In this document: positions 26,733-36,267 of the stretch, piece by piece
How the letters are laid out: each line of letters starts with the position of its first letter
Position numbering within the stretch: position 1 is the stretch's first letter
Assembly: GCF_004363655.1 (NCBI RefSeq)
Contig: NZ_SNZH01000001.1
Coordinates: 334,451 to 398,450, forward strand
DNA: 64,000 bases
Origin: Tahibacter aquaticus
GTDB taxonomy: Bacteria > Pseudomonadota > Gammaproteobacteria > Xanthomonadales > Rhodanobacteraceae
Reading direction: 5' to 3'
Translations under genes and position numbers: made by a program
The notes under the pieces: generated by a model
What the model was told of the DNA's origin: nothing
Seen by the model: the letters and a program-made list of their open reading frames with translations, nothing else
Database searches by the model: none

Positions 26733-29101
26733 ACGCTCCGACGCTCGCGCCCGAACTGTCGCGGAAAATGGACGCCTACTGGCGCGCTGCCAACTACTTG
26801 TCTGTGGGCCAGATCTACCTGTTCGACAATCCGTTGCTGAGACGGCCGCTGATGCTGAGCGACGTGAAACCGATGTTGCTCGGCCACTGGGGCACGACAC
26901 CGGGACAGAACTTCATCTACGTGCATCTCAACCGGGTCATTCGCCAGTACGACCTCGACATGATTTACGTGTGCGGCCCAGGGCACGGCGGGCCGGCCGT
27001 AGTGGCGAACACGTATCTGGAGGGCAGCTACAGCGAGATTTACCCGCACATCGGCCAGGACGAAGCTGGGCTGCAAAAGCTCTTTCTCCAGTTTTCATTT
27101 CCCGGCGGCATTCCCAGCCACGCATCGCCGGAGTGTCCCGGCTCGATCCACGAAGGCGGCGAGCTGGGCTATTCACTGAGTCATTCGTTCGGCGCGGTGT
27201 TCGACAACCCATCGCTCGTCGTCGCGTGCGTGGTCGGCGATGGCGAGGCCGAGACCGGCCCGCTGGCCACGGCCTGGCACTCCAATAAATTTCTCGACCC
27301 GGCTTCCGACGGCGCTGTGCTGCCGATCTTGCACCTCAACGGCTACAAGATCGCCAACCCCAGCGTGCTGGCGCGCATAACACACGAAGAACTGGAACAA
27401 CTGTTCCTCGGCTACGGGTGGTCTCCGTTGTTCGTCGAAGGTTCCGACCCTGCACTCATGCACGAAGCGATGGCCAGCGCGCTCGACAGTGCGATTTTCC
27501 AGATCAAAGCCATCCAGCACAGGGCGCGCGTCGACGGAGATCTCGCCCGACCGCGCTGGCCGATGATCGTGCTGTCGTCGCCCAAAGGCTGGACCGGCCC
27601 TAAAGTTGTCGACGGTAAAACGATCGAAGGTACCTCTCGCTCACACCAGGTGCCTATATCGGCGCCCTCCGCTCAGCCGGCGCACCTAAAGCTGCTGGAA
27701 GATTGGCTGAAGAGTTACCGGCCAGAAGAACTGTTCGACGAGCGCGGACGGCTGAACGCCGAACTCACTGAACTGGCGCCTCAAGGCAACAGGCGCATGG
27801 GTGCAAACCCCCACGCAAACGGCGGCGCGCTCCTGCACGATCTACAGTTACCAGACTTCCGCGAGTATGCCGCGCCCGTTCCTGCGCCAGGTACTCCGGG
27901 CATCGGCGATACGCGCGTGCTGGGTCCGTTCCTGCGCGACGTGGCGAAGCGCAACGAGACACCTCGCAACTTCCGCGTGTTCGGACCGGACGAGACAGCC
28001 TCCAACGGATTGGCGGCGCTCTTCGATGTGACAAGCCGGCAGTGGGAAGCGGCGACTCTGCCGAACGACGAGTTCCTTGCGCACAGTGGCGGCGTGGTCG
28101 ATTCGATGCTGAGCGAGCACCAATGCCAGGGCTGGCTTGAAGGCTACCTCCTGACCGGGCGGCATGGCTTGTTCAACTGCTACGAGGCCTTCATCCACAT
28201 TGTGGATTCGATGTTCAACCAGCACGCCAAATGGCTGAAGGTCAGCGCCCAGTTACCGTGGCGCCGCCCGGTCGCGTCGCTGAACTACCTTCTGGCTTCG
28301 CACGTCTGGCGCCAGGACCACAACGGCTTTTCGCACCAGGATCCCGGTTTCATCGACCACGTCACCAACAAGAAGTCCGGCGTGGTACGCGTTTATCTGC
28401 CGCCCGATGCGAACTGCCTGTTGTCGGTGATGGACCACTGCCTGCGCAGCCGCCACTACGTCAATGTCGTCGTTGCCGGCAAGCATCCGGCACCGCAATG
28501 GCTGGACATGGATGCGGCGGCCGAACACTGCGCGGCCGGCATCGGCATCTGGTCCTTCGCAAGCAACGATGCAGGCCAGGAGCCGGATGTCGTCATGGCG
28601 TGCTGTGGCGACGTGCCGACACTGGAGACGCTGGCCGCGGTTTCCATCCTGCGCGAACACCTGCCGGCGCTGAAAATTCGCGTGGTCAATGTCGTCGACC
28701 TGATGCGCTTGCAACCGCGGAGCGAACACCCGCATGGATTGAGCGATGCGAACTTCGACGCGCTGTTCACGTGCGACAGGCCTGTGATCTTCGCGTTTCA
28801 TGCGTATCCGTCGCTGATTCACAAGTTGACGTACCGCCGCACCAACCACCGCAACATCCACGTTCGCGGCTACAAGGAAGAAGGCACGACCACCACGCCC
28901 TTCGACATGACTGTACTCAACGACATGGATCGGTTCCATCTCGCGATCGACACCATAAATCGCCTGCCAAAAACCGGCGACGAGGGCTTGGAACTCAAGC
29001 AGCGGCTTGAGGCGAAGCTGATCGAGCACAGGCTGTACATCAATCGAAACGGCCAGGACATGCCCGAGATCCGGAACTGGCGCTGGGCGCACAGACCATG
29101 A
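26729..29101 (+). CDS. xfp: Xylulose-5-phosphate/fructose-6-phosphate phosphoketolase
   Basis: 790 residues, the normal length for the family. It starts at ATG 26729 with a typical opening ([20 protein letters not shown]). Signature phrases are present: [27 protein letters not shown] and the thiamine-diphosphate site [18 protein letters not shown]. The enzyme splits xylulose-5-P or fructose-6-P with phosphate to acetyl-phosphate plus a triose or tetrose phosphate, using ThDP and Mg in the cytoplasm. It is often partnered by acetate kinase or phosphotransacetylase, but neither is in this window, so acetyl-phosphate would have to be used elsewhere. It overlaps the stop of the GNAT fragment and lies in the probable island next to a transposase remnant, consistent with acquisition by transfer. 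Confidence 0.95.
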   Translation: MNAPTLAPELSRKMDAYWRAANYLSVGQIYLFDNPLLRRPLMLSDVKPMLLGHWGTTPGQNFIYVHLNRVIRQYDLDMIYVCGPGHGGPAVVANTYLEGSYSEIYPHIGQDEAGLQKLFLQFSFPGGIPSHASPECPGSIHEGGELGYSLSHSFGAVFDNPSLVVACVVGDGEAETGPLATAWHSNKFLDPASDGAVLPILHLNGYKIANPSVLARITHEELEQLFLGYGWSPLFVEGSDPALMHEAMASALDSAIFQIKAIQHRARVDGDLARPRWPMIVLSSPKGWTGPKVVDGKTIEGTSRSHQVPISAPSAQPAHLKLLEDWLKSYRPEELFDERGRLNAELTELAPQGNRRMGANPHANGGALLHDLQLPDFREYAAPVPAPGTPGIGDTRVLGPFLRDVAKRNETPRNFRVFGPDETASNGLAALFDVTSRQWEAATLPNDEFLAHSGGVVDSMLSEHQCQGWLEGYLLTGRHGLFNCYEAFIHIVDSMFNQHAKWLKVSAQLPWRRPVASLNYLLASHVWRQDHNGFSHQDPGFIDHVTNKKSGVVRVYLPPDANCLLSVMDHCLRSRHYVNVVVAGKHPAPQWLDMDAAAEHCAAGIGIWSFASNDAGQEPDVVMACCGDVPTLETLAAVSILREHLPALKIRVVNVVDLMRLQPRSEHPHGLSDANFDALFTCDRPVIFAFHAYPSLIHKLTYRRTNHRNIHVRGYKEEGTTTTPFDMTVLNDMDRFHLAIDTINRLPKTGDEGLELKQRLEAKLIEHRLYINRNGQDMPEIRNWRWAHRP

Positions 29102-29183
29102 CTCTGCTGTGTGCCGCCCTGTGCAGGTCACCCGGCACGCCGTCGAGCTGGAAAGGGAGTGTCGGATGAGCGATGAGCTGTGG

Positions 29184-29554
29184 CTACGGAGAAATGCTCG
29201 TTGCTCGTCAGCTGCTTGGGCTGCGCCACCAGCACGGTGTTGTCGAAGAACTGCTGGGCGCCCTCCTCGTCGAACAACCGCTCACGATTGAAAGAGAATG
29301 TCGAGGGATCCGATACCGCCTCATCGATGTTGAAGACGACAAACCAGCGGAACAGCAAGTTGTAGTCCGACTGCTCCATCAACAGAAGCTCGCTCTTTCA
29401 CGCTGTAGACCACGTGCAGCAGCGAAGCGCGTAGCAGACGCTCCGGCGGAATCGATGGCCGGCCGGTTTTCGCATAACGCGCTTCGAATAGCCCACACAT
29501 CTCCCGCAGAACACCGTCCACCAGTTCACGCAGCTTGAGGATCGGATGCTCCGC
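29184..29554 (-). pseudogene. Frameshifted IS5-family transposase fragment
   Basis: Read leftwards from about 29554, one frame gives HPILKLRELVDGVL, then GRPSIPPERLLRASLLHVVY. The match then jumps frame near 29386 and continues as MEQSDYNLLFRWFV, then DPSTFSFNRERLF and TSNEHFSV. Together these are the N-terminal domain of IS5-type (DDE) transposases. The catalytic part is missing and no terminal inverted repeats were seen. It is an inactive relic at the tRNA end of the probable island. Confidence 0.75.
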
Positions 29555-29776
29555 CGCACGCGCGCATCCACTGACGAGTACGAGAACAGTCCTAGCAGTA
29601 TCGGTCAGTGCCATTGGGGCTATCAGCCTTGCGAGTTAGCGCGATGCCCCCAAAAGTGCCCTCACCTTTGTCAGGTTCTCAACGGACAGAGTCGGACACT
29701 GCCCGACGAAGAACCCGCTGTGGCGCGGTTTCTGGGGGGGCTGTGGATGCCGGCGGACGTTGCCGGACTAGTTTGT

Positions 29777-29851
29777 GGTGGGCCGTGATGGACTCGAACC
29801 ATCGACCAACGGATTAAAAGTCCGATGCTCTACCACTGAGCTAACGGCCCA
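29777..29851 (-). tRNA. tRNA-Lys (anticodon TTT)
   Basis: The reverse complement folds as a cloverleaf: acceptor GGGCCGT/ACGGCCC, D-arm GCTC/GAGC, anticodon loop CTTTTAA, T-arm GATGG-TTCGAGT-CCATC and an encoded 3' CCA (75 nt with CCA). The anticodon stem has an apparent U-U at its outermost pair, where related tRNA-Lys genes usually have G-U. The 3' end faces the probable island. Confidence 0.96.
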
Positions 29852-30006
29852 CGGAGGGTGCTTCTGGGCGCTGGCGGGAAGGCCGGCGCGCGAGGGAGGC
29901 GAAGTTTAGTGCCTGGGACGGCCAGGGACAAGCGGCTTTATGCAGGTAGCACCGCCGCATTTGTCGCTCGCGCGAGCGCGCAGTGCGGCAAGCCGGAGTG
30001 TGGCGC

Positions 30007-30675
30007 TCAGCGGTAACGCGTCGGATCGATCATGCCTGCGTCGCGGAAGCCTTCGGCACGCAGGCGGCAGGCGTCGCAGTGGGCGCAGGCGCGGCCTTTT
30101 TCGTCGGCCTGATAGCACGACACGGTGACGGCGAAGTCGACGCCCAGGCGCTGGCCTTGCCGGGCGATGTCGGCCTTGCTCATGCGCATCAGCGGCGCGT
30201 GGACGCGGATACCGGCGCCTTCGACGCCCGCCTTGGTGGCGAGGTTGGCCAACTGCTGGAAACTGTCGATGAACGCGGGGCGGCAGTCGGGATAGCCGGA
30301 GTAGTCGACTGCGTTGACGCCGCAGAAGATGTCGCTGGAGCCCAGCACCTCGGCCCAGCCCAGGGCGATGGACAGCATGATGGTGTTGCGCGCGGGCACG
30401 TAGGTGATCGGGATACCGGCGCCACCCTGTTCGGGCACGGCGATGTCGGCCGTAAGGGCAGAGCCGCCGATGCTGCGCAGGTCGACGGTGACGGTCTTGT
30501 GGGCGGCGGCGCCGAGCAGGGCGCAGACGCGGTCGGAAGCGTCCAGCTCGGACACGTGGCGCTGGCCGTAGGCCACGCTGAGGGCGTGGCAGCTGAAGCC
30601 CTGTTCGCGCGCAATGGCGAGGACGACGGCGGAATCCATGCCACCGGAAACGAGTACGACTGCGGGTTTGCTCAT
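30007..30675 (-). CDS. queC: 7-cyano-7-deazaguanine synthase QueC
   Basis: 222 residues from ATG 30675. The PP-loop SGGMDS (10-15) binds ATP. YGQRH and ARNTIMLS are family phrases, and the C-terminal Cys cluster ([17 protein letters not shown]) binds zinc. It converts 7-carboxy-7-deazaguanine with ammonia and ATP to preQ0, the step before the queuosine precursor preQ1. It is read with queE from one transcript, 16 bases apart, just as in related genomes, and ends about 155 bp before tRNA-Lys. No queD, queF or preQ1 riboswitch was seen in the window. Confidence 0.95.
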   Translation of the reverse strand: MSKPAVVLVSGGMDSAVVLAIAREQGFSCHALSVAYGQRHVSELDASDRVCALLGAAAHKTVTVDLRSIGGSALTADIAVPEQGGAGIPITYVPARNTIMLSIALGWAEVLGSSDIFCGVNAVDYSGYPDCRPAFIDSFQQLANLATKAGVEGAGIRVHAPLMRMSKADIARQGQRLGVDFAVTVSCYQADEKGRACAHCDACRLRAEGFRDAGMIDPTRYR

Positions 30676-30691
30676 GGGTTAGTTCTGACCT

Positions 30692-31396
30692 TCAATGCCC
30701 GGGCTCATCGCCCCAGAGCAGTTTGTGCAATTGCAATTGCATGCGCACGGGCAGGCGGTCGGCGAGTATCCACTCGGCCAGCGCGCGCGGTTTCAGGCTG
30801 GCGTGCACGGGGGAAAACAGCACCTGGCAGGTTTGTGCCAGCTGATGCTCTTCGACGGTGGCACGTGCCCATTCGTAGTCGGCACGGCCAGCCAGGACGA
30901 ATTTGACTTGGTCGTGTGCGCGCAGGTGGGCGAGATTGCTCCAGCGGTTGCGTTTGAACTCGCCCGAGTCGGGCGCCTTGAGATCCATCACCTTGCGCAC
31001 GCGGCCATCGACGGCAGCGACGTCGAGCGCACCGGAAGTTTCCAGCGACACGTCGTAGCCCGCATCGCAGAGCCTGCGCAGCAGGACGAGGCAGCGTTTC
31101 TGCGACAGGGGCTCGCCGCCAGTGACGCAGACATGGCGCGCGCCGTGCCGGCCGACTTCTGCCAGGATCTCGTCGATGCTGTGCCACTGGCCGCCATGGA
31201 AGGAATACGTGGTGTCGCACCAGGTGCAGCGCAGCGGGCAGCCGGTCAGGCGTACGAACACCGTCGGCCAGCCCACCGCATCCGCCTCGCCCTGGATGGA
31301 GTGGAAGATTTCGGTGATGCGCAGGCGCTGATCCAGCGGCACGGCATCGGCCCGGGATGCAGCAGCGGGCACAGACTGGCCAGCACCGGCCGTCAT
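30692..31396 (-). CDS. queE: 7-carboxy-7-deazaguanine synthase QueE (radical SAM)
   Basis: 234 residues from ATG 31396; the frame stays open further upstream only through TTG/GTG codons, and the added residues do not match the family. Phrases TEIFHSIQGEAD and GWPTVFVRLTGC precede the radical-SAM cluster ligands C53-x3-C57-x2-C60 (CPLRCTWC). VTGGEPL is the SAM-binding GGE motif. It converts 6-carboxytetrahydropterin to 7-carboxy-7-deazaguanine using SAM and a 4Fe-4S cluster. It is followed at once by queC. No Shine-Dalgarno is obvious, so the start is less certain than the gene. Confidence 0.92.
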   Translation of the reverse strand: MTAGAGQSVPAAASRADAVPLDQRLRITEIFHSIQGEADAVGWPTVFVRLTGCPLRCTWCDTTYSFHGGQWHSIDEILAEVGRHGARHVCVTGGEPLSQKRCLVLLRRLCDAGYDVSLETSGALDVAAVDGRVRKVMDLKAPDSGEFKRNRWSNLAHLRAHDQVKFVLAGRADYEWARATVEEHQLAQTCQVLFSPVHASLKPRALAEWILADRLPVRMQLQLHKLLWGDEPGH

Positions 31397-31612
31397 CGCG
31401 CTGACACCGGACAGGGACTCAGGTTGGAAGGGAAAAAATGCATCGGGCTGGCTTCTGTCTCGCAAGTAGTTTCAATCGTGGCGGCGGGGTTTCGTCGGAC
31501 GACGCGGCCGTGCCGCCAGTGAAGTACAGCGCGCCCCGTTGGCACGGGCGGCGGGATCGCTGCAGCCTCAGGGTCCGGCCAGCAAGCCATTCGCATGGCT
31601 GCCGCAAAATGG

Positions 31613-31639
31613 AAAAAGCCGACAGCAATGCTGTCGGCC
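31613..31639 (-). terminator. Rho-independent terminator after cpoB
   Basis: On the minus strand GCCGACAGC-ATT-GCTGTCGGC is followed by TTTTT. It lies about 55 bases past the cpoB stop and upstream of queE, so it ends the Tol-Pal operon and separates it from the queuosine genes. Confidence 0.92.
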
Positions 31640-31691
31640 CTGGCTGTTTCCCTGCAAACCGGCCACTGGCACCGAAGGCAGCGGGTGCTGC

Positions 31692-32597
31692 TTACTGGCG
31701 TGCGCCCTCGGACTGCAGCGCGCGCAGACGGCCTTGGGCCAGGCGCGCCACCGTGGTGTCCGGATACTTCTGCACGACGCGGGTCAGCGTCGCCTTGGCC
31801 GGCTCCCACTGTTTCAGTTCGTACTGGCAGTAGCCGGTCTTGAGCATCGCATCCGGCGCTTTCTGGCTGTCCGGATAGGTCTTCAGCAAGGTCTGGAAGG
31901 TATCCAGCGAGACGCGGTAGTTCTGCGTCACGTAGTACGACTCGCCTAGCCAGTAATAGGCGTTGGCAGTCAGTTCGGAGTTCGGATAGGCGTCGATGAA
32001 GGCCTGGAAACGGCGCGCGGATTCCGCGTAGCGGCCGTCCTTGAGCGCAGCAAAGGCTTCGTCATAACCCGCCTTTTCCGCTGCCGGGTCGAACCGCGGC
32101 GAAGCCGGCGGCGGGACCGCCGCGGGTTCCGGCGTATGCGAGGGGGTTGAGCTGGCACCGCCCAGATCCAGTGCAGGATCGGTCGACGGTGGCGGCAGAG
32201 TGCTGGCCGCACCGGCTGGCGCGTTCAGCTGAATATCCTGGAGTTGGCCGTTGTTCGCCGGCGCACTGGCCGGGGCAGCACCGCCACCACCGCCTTCGAG
32301 GCGGCCGAGACGGGAATCGAGGTCGCCGTATTGCTGCTTGTTGCGTTCCTTGGTTTCGTCGAGCTGGTGGCGAAGCTGTTCGACCAGCCCGTTGAGCTGC
32401 TGAACTTCCGTCTGCAGCGCCTGGATCTGGTTGACCATGTCGACATTGCCCTTGCCGGCCTGAGCCTGGGCTTCCAGGGCAGCCACGCGCTCGGCGAGGC
32501 TCAGTCGTTCTGCGGCTACCGGCATGGAAACAGTCGCGGCGGCCAAGGCCGCCGCGACTGTGATGCGGGCACCGAACGAGGTGGTGATCACGCGCAT
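31692..32597 (-). CDS. cpoB: Cell-division coordinator CpoB (YbgF)
   Basis: 301 residues. A signal peptide (to about residue 29) is followed by a coiled-coil segment (about 30-98, LSLAERVAALEAQ onward) that trimerises in studied homologues. A Gly/Ala/Pro-rich linker and a C-terminal TPR domain (about 175-295; KDGRYAESARRFQAFID, YWLGESYYV) follow. CpoB works in the periplasm, linking the Tol complex to peptidoglycan synthesis by PBP1B during constriction. It is the last gene of the Tol-Pal operon, 16 bases after pal, with a terminator behind it. Confidence 0.95.
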   Translation of the reverse strand: MRVITTSFGARITVAAALAAATVSMPVAAERLSLAERVAALEAQAQAGKGNVDMVNQIQALQTEVQQLNGLVEQLRHQLDETKERNKQQYGDLDSRLGRLEGGGGGAAPASAPANNGQLQDIQLNAPAGAASTLPPPSTDPALDLGGASSTPSHTPEPAAVPPPASPRFDPAAEKAGYDEAFAALKDGRYAESARRFQAFIDAYPNSELTANAYYWLGESYYVTQNYRVSLDTFQTLLKTYPDSQKAPDAMLKTGYCQYELKQWEPAKATLTRVVQKYPDTTVARLAQGRLRALQSEGARQ

Positions 32598-32613
32598 CGC
32601 CTTCCTTTACTGC

Positions 32614-33129
32614 TTAGTTCTTGGTGTAGACGATTTCGACGCGACGGTTCTTCGACCAGCAGTCTTCGCTGTGGTCTTTGCAGGTCGGACGCTCTTCGCC
32701 GTAGGACACCACGTTCAGCTGGTTGCCCGGGGCGCCGGCCGAGGACAGGCCGCTCTGCACGGCATTGCCGCGACGCTCGCCCAGACCCAGGTTGTATTCG
32801 CGCGAACCGCGCTCGTCGGCGTTGCCTTCCAGCGTGACGTTGTAGTTCGGGAACTGGCGGATGAACTTGGAATGGCAGGCGATCTGGGCCTGGAATTCGC
32901 CCTTGATCTCGGTCTTGTCCAGATCGAAGTAGATCACGCGCTGGCGCAGGCAGGAGTCCGAGGTCAGGTCGGTTTCCTTGTAGCCGCCGGCTTCGGTGCT
33001 GCCGCCGGTGGTGGGCTGCGAGGTGGATTCGGTGTTGCCCGACGGCTGGGTCTTGACGGCTTTCTTGGCGCAACCAACAGCGGTGACGCAAAGCAGCGCG
33101 GCGATAGCAAGGCGAAGCGAGGTGTTCAT
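32614..33129 (-). CDS. pal: Peptidoglycan-associated lipoprotein Pal
   Basis: 171 residues with a lipobox ending at C20 (VTAVGC) for outer-membrane anchoring. A Ser/Thr/Gly-rich tether follows, then an OmpA-like peptidoglycan-binding domain (about 60-171) with YFDLDKTEI, LEGNADERGSREYN and NRRVEIVY. The Asp and Arg of those phrases are the diaminopimelate-binding residues in OmpA-family proteins. Pal links the outer membrane to the cell wall and binds TolB. It lies between tolB and cpoB in the operon. Confidence 0.97.
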   Translation of the reverse strand: MNTSLRLAIAALLCVTAVGCAKKAVKTQPSGNTESTSQPTTGGSTEAGGYKETDLTSDSCLRQRVIYFDLDKTEIKGEFQAQIACHSKFIRQFPNYNVTLEGNADERGSREYNLGLGERRGNAVQSGLSSAGAPGNQLNVVSYGEERPTCKDHSEDCWSKNRRVEIVYTKN

Positions 33130-33205
33130 GGTGTAGTCCTTAGGAGGTCAGGTCAGTCAGATAAAACAAGGTCAGTAGCTAGCGCCGGTCACCCGGCGTC
33201 TTCAT

Positions 33206-34564
33206 TTATCGCTGTCGGAATGGGCCCCACGACGGCTCCCGCACATCACCGTCTGCCAGAACTAGCCGCTGGCGCACTCGGCCATCCGCCGACACCGCAT
33301 ACAACACACCGCGCGGTCCGTCGGTAGCGGCGTAAAGCAGCATGCTTCCATTCGGTGCGAAGCTCGGCGACTCGTCCACGCTGCCTGGCGAGAGGACATT
33401 CATGCCCGCCGCGGACTTGCTCCGGTCCAAAACCGCAATACGATACACATTTCCAGTGCCTTGCGCCATAGCGAACTTCTTGCCGTCGTAGGAGATGGAC
33501 GACTTGGCGTTGTATTCGCCCTGGAACGTAAGGCGGGTAGCGTCTCCGCCCGCGGTCGATACGGTATACAGCTGCGGCTTGCCCGAGCGGTCGGAAGTGA
33601 ACACCAGGGACTGGCCGTCCGGCATCCATTGGGCTTCGGTATCGATGGAGAAATGGTTGGTCACGCGCTTCAGTTCGCGGCTGGCCAGATCCATGATGAA
33701 GATGTCGGGATTGCCCAGGTAAGACAGGGTCAGGGCCAGCTTGCTGCCGTCCGGCGAGAACGCGGGCGCGCCATTGATGCCCTTGCGGTTGGACACGACC
33801 TGGCGCGAACCGGTGGCGATTTCCTGGATGTAGATGGCCGAATCGCCGCGCTCGAACGAGACATAGGCCAGCTTCTTGCCGTCCGGCGACCACGACGGCG
33901 ACAGCAGCGGCTCGCGCGACTTCACCAATACCTGCGGGTTGTAACCGTCGGAATCGGCCACCATCAGCGCATAGTTGATGTTCGGGCTGACGCCGGCAGC
34001 GGTGACATAGGCCACTCGCGTCCAGAACGCACCGCGCAGGCCGGTGATCTTTTCGTAGATCAGGTCGGCGATCTGGTGGCCGACGCCGCGCAGGTCGCTG
34101 CGCTGGCCGGTGATGGCCAGGCCGAGCAGGCGTTCCTGCTTGGCTACGTCGTAAAGCTCGAACTCGACCCGCATGGCGCCGCCATCGGCATCGGTCACGC
34201 GGCCGACAGCGATGAACTGCTGCTTGAGCAGGTTCCAGGTGGCGTATTTGATGTCGTTGCCGCGGGTCGGGAATTCGACGACGTCTTTCTTGTCCAGCGG
34301 GGCAAACGTGCCGGAGCGGGACAGATCCATGCGCACGACATCGGACACATCGGTCTCGACCGGCGCGCCGGCAGCTTCGAAGGCGAAGGGGACGACAGCA
34401 ATCTTGAGCTGGGCAGCCGTGCCGGTATTGATGACAATGGTCGGCACGTCACTGCTGAGCCCCGCCTGCGGCGCCTGGGCCAGGGCCGGGCCCAGTCCAA
34501 GCAGGCTCAAGGCGAGCAGGCAAAGCAGGTGATTGGCGAATCGGATGAGGGGTTTTGCTCGCAT
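33206..34564 (-). CDS. tolB: Tol-Pal system protein TolB
   Basis: 452 residues with a signal peptide to about residue 30 (GPALAQA). The N-terminal alpha/beta domain is followed by a six-bladed propeller with repeated SPDG(K/S) and WSPDGKKLAYVSF-type blades. The periplasmic TolB shuttles between Pal and TolA. The start ATG 34564 lies 14 bases after the stop of the extra TolA-like small gene, so all are probably on one transcript. Length and motifs are normal for the family. Confidence 0.97.
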   Translation of the reverse strand: MRAKPLIRFANHLLCLLALSLLGLGPALAQAPQAGLSSDVPTIVINTGTAAQLKIAVVPFAFEAAGAPVETDVSDVVRMDLSRSGTFAPLDKKDVVEFPTRGNDIKYATWNLLKQQFIAVGRVTDADGGAMRVEFELYDVAKQERLLGLAITGQRSDLRGVGHQIADLIYEKITGLRGAFWTRVAYVTAAGVSPNINYALMVADSDGYNPQVLVKSREPLLSPSWSPDGKKLAYVSFERGDSAIYIQEIATGSRQVVSNRKGINGAPAFSPDGSKLALTLSYLGNPDIFIMDLASRELKRVTNHFSIDTEAQWMPDGQSLVFTSDRSGKPQLYTVSTAGGDATRLTFQGEYNAKSSISYDGKKFAMAQGTGNVYRIAVLDRSKSAAGMNVLSPGSVDESPSFAPNGSMLLYAATDGPRGVLYAVSADGRVRQRLVLADGDVREPSWGPFRQR

Positions 34565-34578
34565 AGATCGGGTCCGCC

Positions 34579-34953
34579 CTAGTGGCCGTTGTACGTGAAA
34601 ACGAGGGAAATCCGGCGCTGAAGCGCTTGTTCAAAGCCGGCAAAAGGTTGTGGCGATGTGCGCCGCACAGCCCGTTCGATGGCGTTGCGCGAGGCCACAT
34701 CAGCATTGCAGGGCTTGCCGAAGCTGACCTGAACGACGTCGCCACCACCAGGCTGAATACTGTCGGCCGGGCAACTCAGGCAACTCCTGGCCGTTGCCGC
34801 TTGTACCCAATTCGCCATGACTGCCGCGTGCACGGCAGCCACGGGGCCGGCCAGCTCACGGCGAATTTCCGCAGATATGGAAGAGTCCGCCAGAACGTCG
34901 TCAGCGGCAAGCAATCCCGTATCGACGGTTATCGCGTACACATCAGCCGTCAT
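34579..34953 (-). CDS. Small free-standing TolA C-terminal-domain-like protein
   Basis: 124 residues from ATG 34953, which lies inside the last codons of tolA in another frame (11-base overlap, ATGACGGCTGA), and ending 14 bases before tolB. Its last 75 residues repeat the pattern of the TolA C-terminal domain. NW, GGDVV, PCNAD, R, SP-P, G-E, RR and F-Y-G are shared in order, including the Cys of PCNAD and a second Cys. It has no signal peptide or membrane helix, and none of the coiled coil. TolA's C-domain normally contacts TolB and Pal in the periplasm, but this protein would stay in the cytoplasm unless exported another way. A tandem duplication of the tolA 3' end is inferred. Confidence 0.65.
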   Translation of the reverse strand: MTADVYAITVDTGLLAADDVLADSSISAEIRRELAGPVAAVHAAVMANWVQAATARSCLSCPADSIQPGGGDVVQVSFGKPCNADVASRNAIERAVRRTSPQPFAGFEQALQRRISLVFTYNGH

Positions 34954-35779
34954 ACTTGAACTCGAAGCGCAAGCGGCGCTTGAACACCGACTCGTAGCCG
35001 GTATACGGCAAGGGCGAGGCCCGCATCGGCGCCTGCTCCAGCGAGGTGCGGGTGGGCTGGTCGGCATTGCAGGGGTTAACCACCACGGCACTGACCACGT
35101 CGCCCCCGACATACTGGACAATTTCCAGGGTGCAGCGCAGCCCGGCCGGCGTGCTTTCGGGCCGCAGCCAGTTGTCCGTGACCACGCGCTGGATGGCGGC
35201 GTAATACTCGGCCTCCAGGCTGGTATCGGTACCTTCCTGGCCACTCTTGGCTTCGTCGGCGATCATCGCCAGCAGATGCGCGGCCTCTTCCTTCTTGGCC
35301 TTTTCCGCAGCGGCCTTGGCCTCGCGATCGCGCTTCTGCTGCGCCTTTTCTTCTTCCAGCTTTTTCTTTTTCTCGGCTTCGGCGGCTTGCTTCTCGGCCA
35401 GCTCGATCTGGTCCTGCTTCTTGCGCAGTTCTTCCTGCACCTTGGCGTCGTCGTCGGCTTTCTGCTGGGTGATCTTGTCGGTGACCTTTTCCTGGTCTTT
35501 CCGGTCCAGCTTGGGCGGTTCCGGTGCTGGCTCTTCGACCTTGGGCTTTTCCGTTTCGGGCTTGGCCTCGACCGGCTTGGGCGGCTTGACCTCGGCTTTC
35601 TTTCGCGGCGGTGGTGTCGCTGCCTTGCCGATGAAAACGCCCTCGATGATCGGCCCCGGAATGCTCACGACCACGGCCTTGCTGCTCCACCAGATACCGG
35701 CAAAGACCAATGCTGCCACGCCGAGATGGCAGAGCAGGGAATACACCCAGGGCAGCAGGCTGTCGTCGTCGCTATACAT
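34943..35779 (-). CDS. tolA: Tol-Pal energy-transducing protein TolA
   Basis: 278 residues. One membrane helix near the N-terminus (about 10-32) is followed by a Pro/Lys-rich stretch and a long Lys/Glu/Ala coiled coil (about 95-175, QKRDREAKAAAEKAKKEE). A compact C-terminal domain (about 195-278, NWLRPES, GGDVVSAVVVNPCNAD, RRLRFEFKYDG) completes it. TolA spans the periplasm and uses proton-motive force via TolQR to act on Pal/TolB at the division site. It starts 10 bases after tolR. Its 3' end overlaps the small TolA-like gene. Confidence 0.95.
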   Translation of the reverse strand: MYSDDDSLLPWVYSLLCHLGVAALVFAGIWWSSKAVVVSIPGPIIEGVFIGKAATPPPRKKAEVKPPKPVEAKPETEKPKVEEPAPEPPKLDRKDQEKVTDKITQQKADDDAKVQEELRKKQDQIELAEKQAAEAEKKKKLEEEKAQQKRDREAKAAAEKAKKEEAAHLLAMIADEAKSGQEGTDTSLEAEYYAAIQRVVTDNWLRPESTPAGLRCTLEIVQYVGGDVVSAVVVNPCNADQPTRTSLEQAPMRASPLPYTGYESVFKRRLRFEFKYDG

Positions 35780-35789
35780 CAGGCGGCGC

Positions 35790-36227
<438 letters not shown>

Positions 36228-36267
36228 CGGCGGCTCCAACGGTACGGATTCGAACGCGGGGTTGCGC

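Larger units (their letters stand above)
20695..29776. mobile_element. Probable remnant genomic island bounded by tRNA-Lys
   Basis: The segment between the M16 peptidase and the 3' end of tRNA-Lys differs from its surroundings. It is lower in G+C (very AT-rich at 21040-21200) and has an excisionase remnant near one end, a transposase fragment near the other, and a truncated acetyltransferase. Its cargo (KaiC/c-di-GMP cassette, phosphoketolase) is not part of the conserved flanking order. tRNA 3' ends are classic integration sites. No integrase gene and no clear direct repeat of the tRNA 3' end at the left edge were found by eye, so the element is probably decayed and the left boundary is approximate. 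Confidence 0.55.

Noticed and set aside
29608-29817. Short plus-strand frame ending MDSNHRPTD
   Set aside because: This is the well-known false protein made by reading the complement of a tRNA gene; it overlaps tRNA-Lys.
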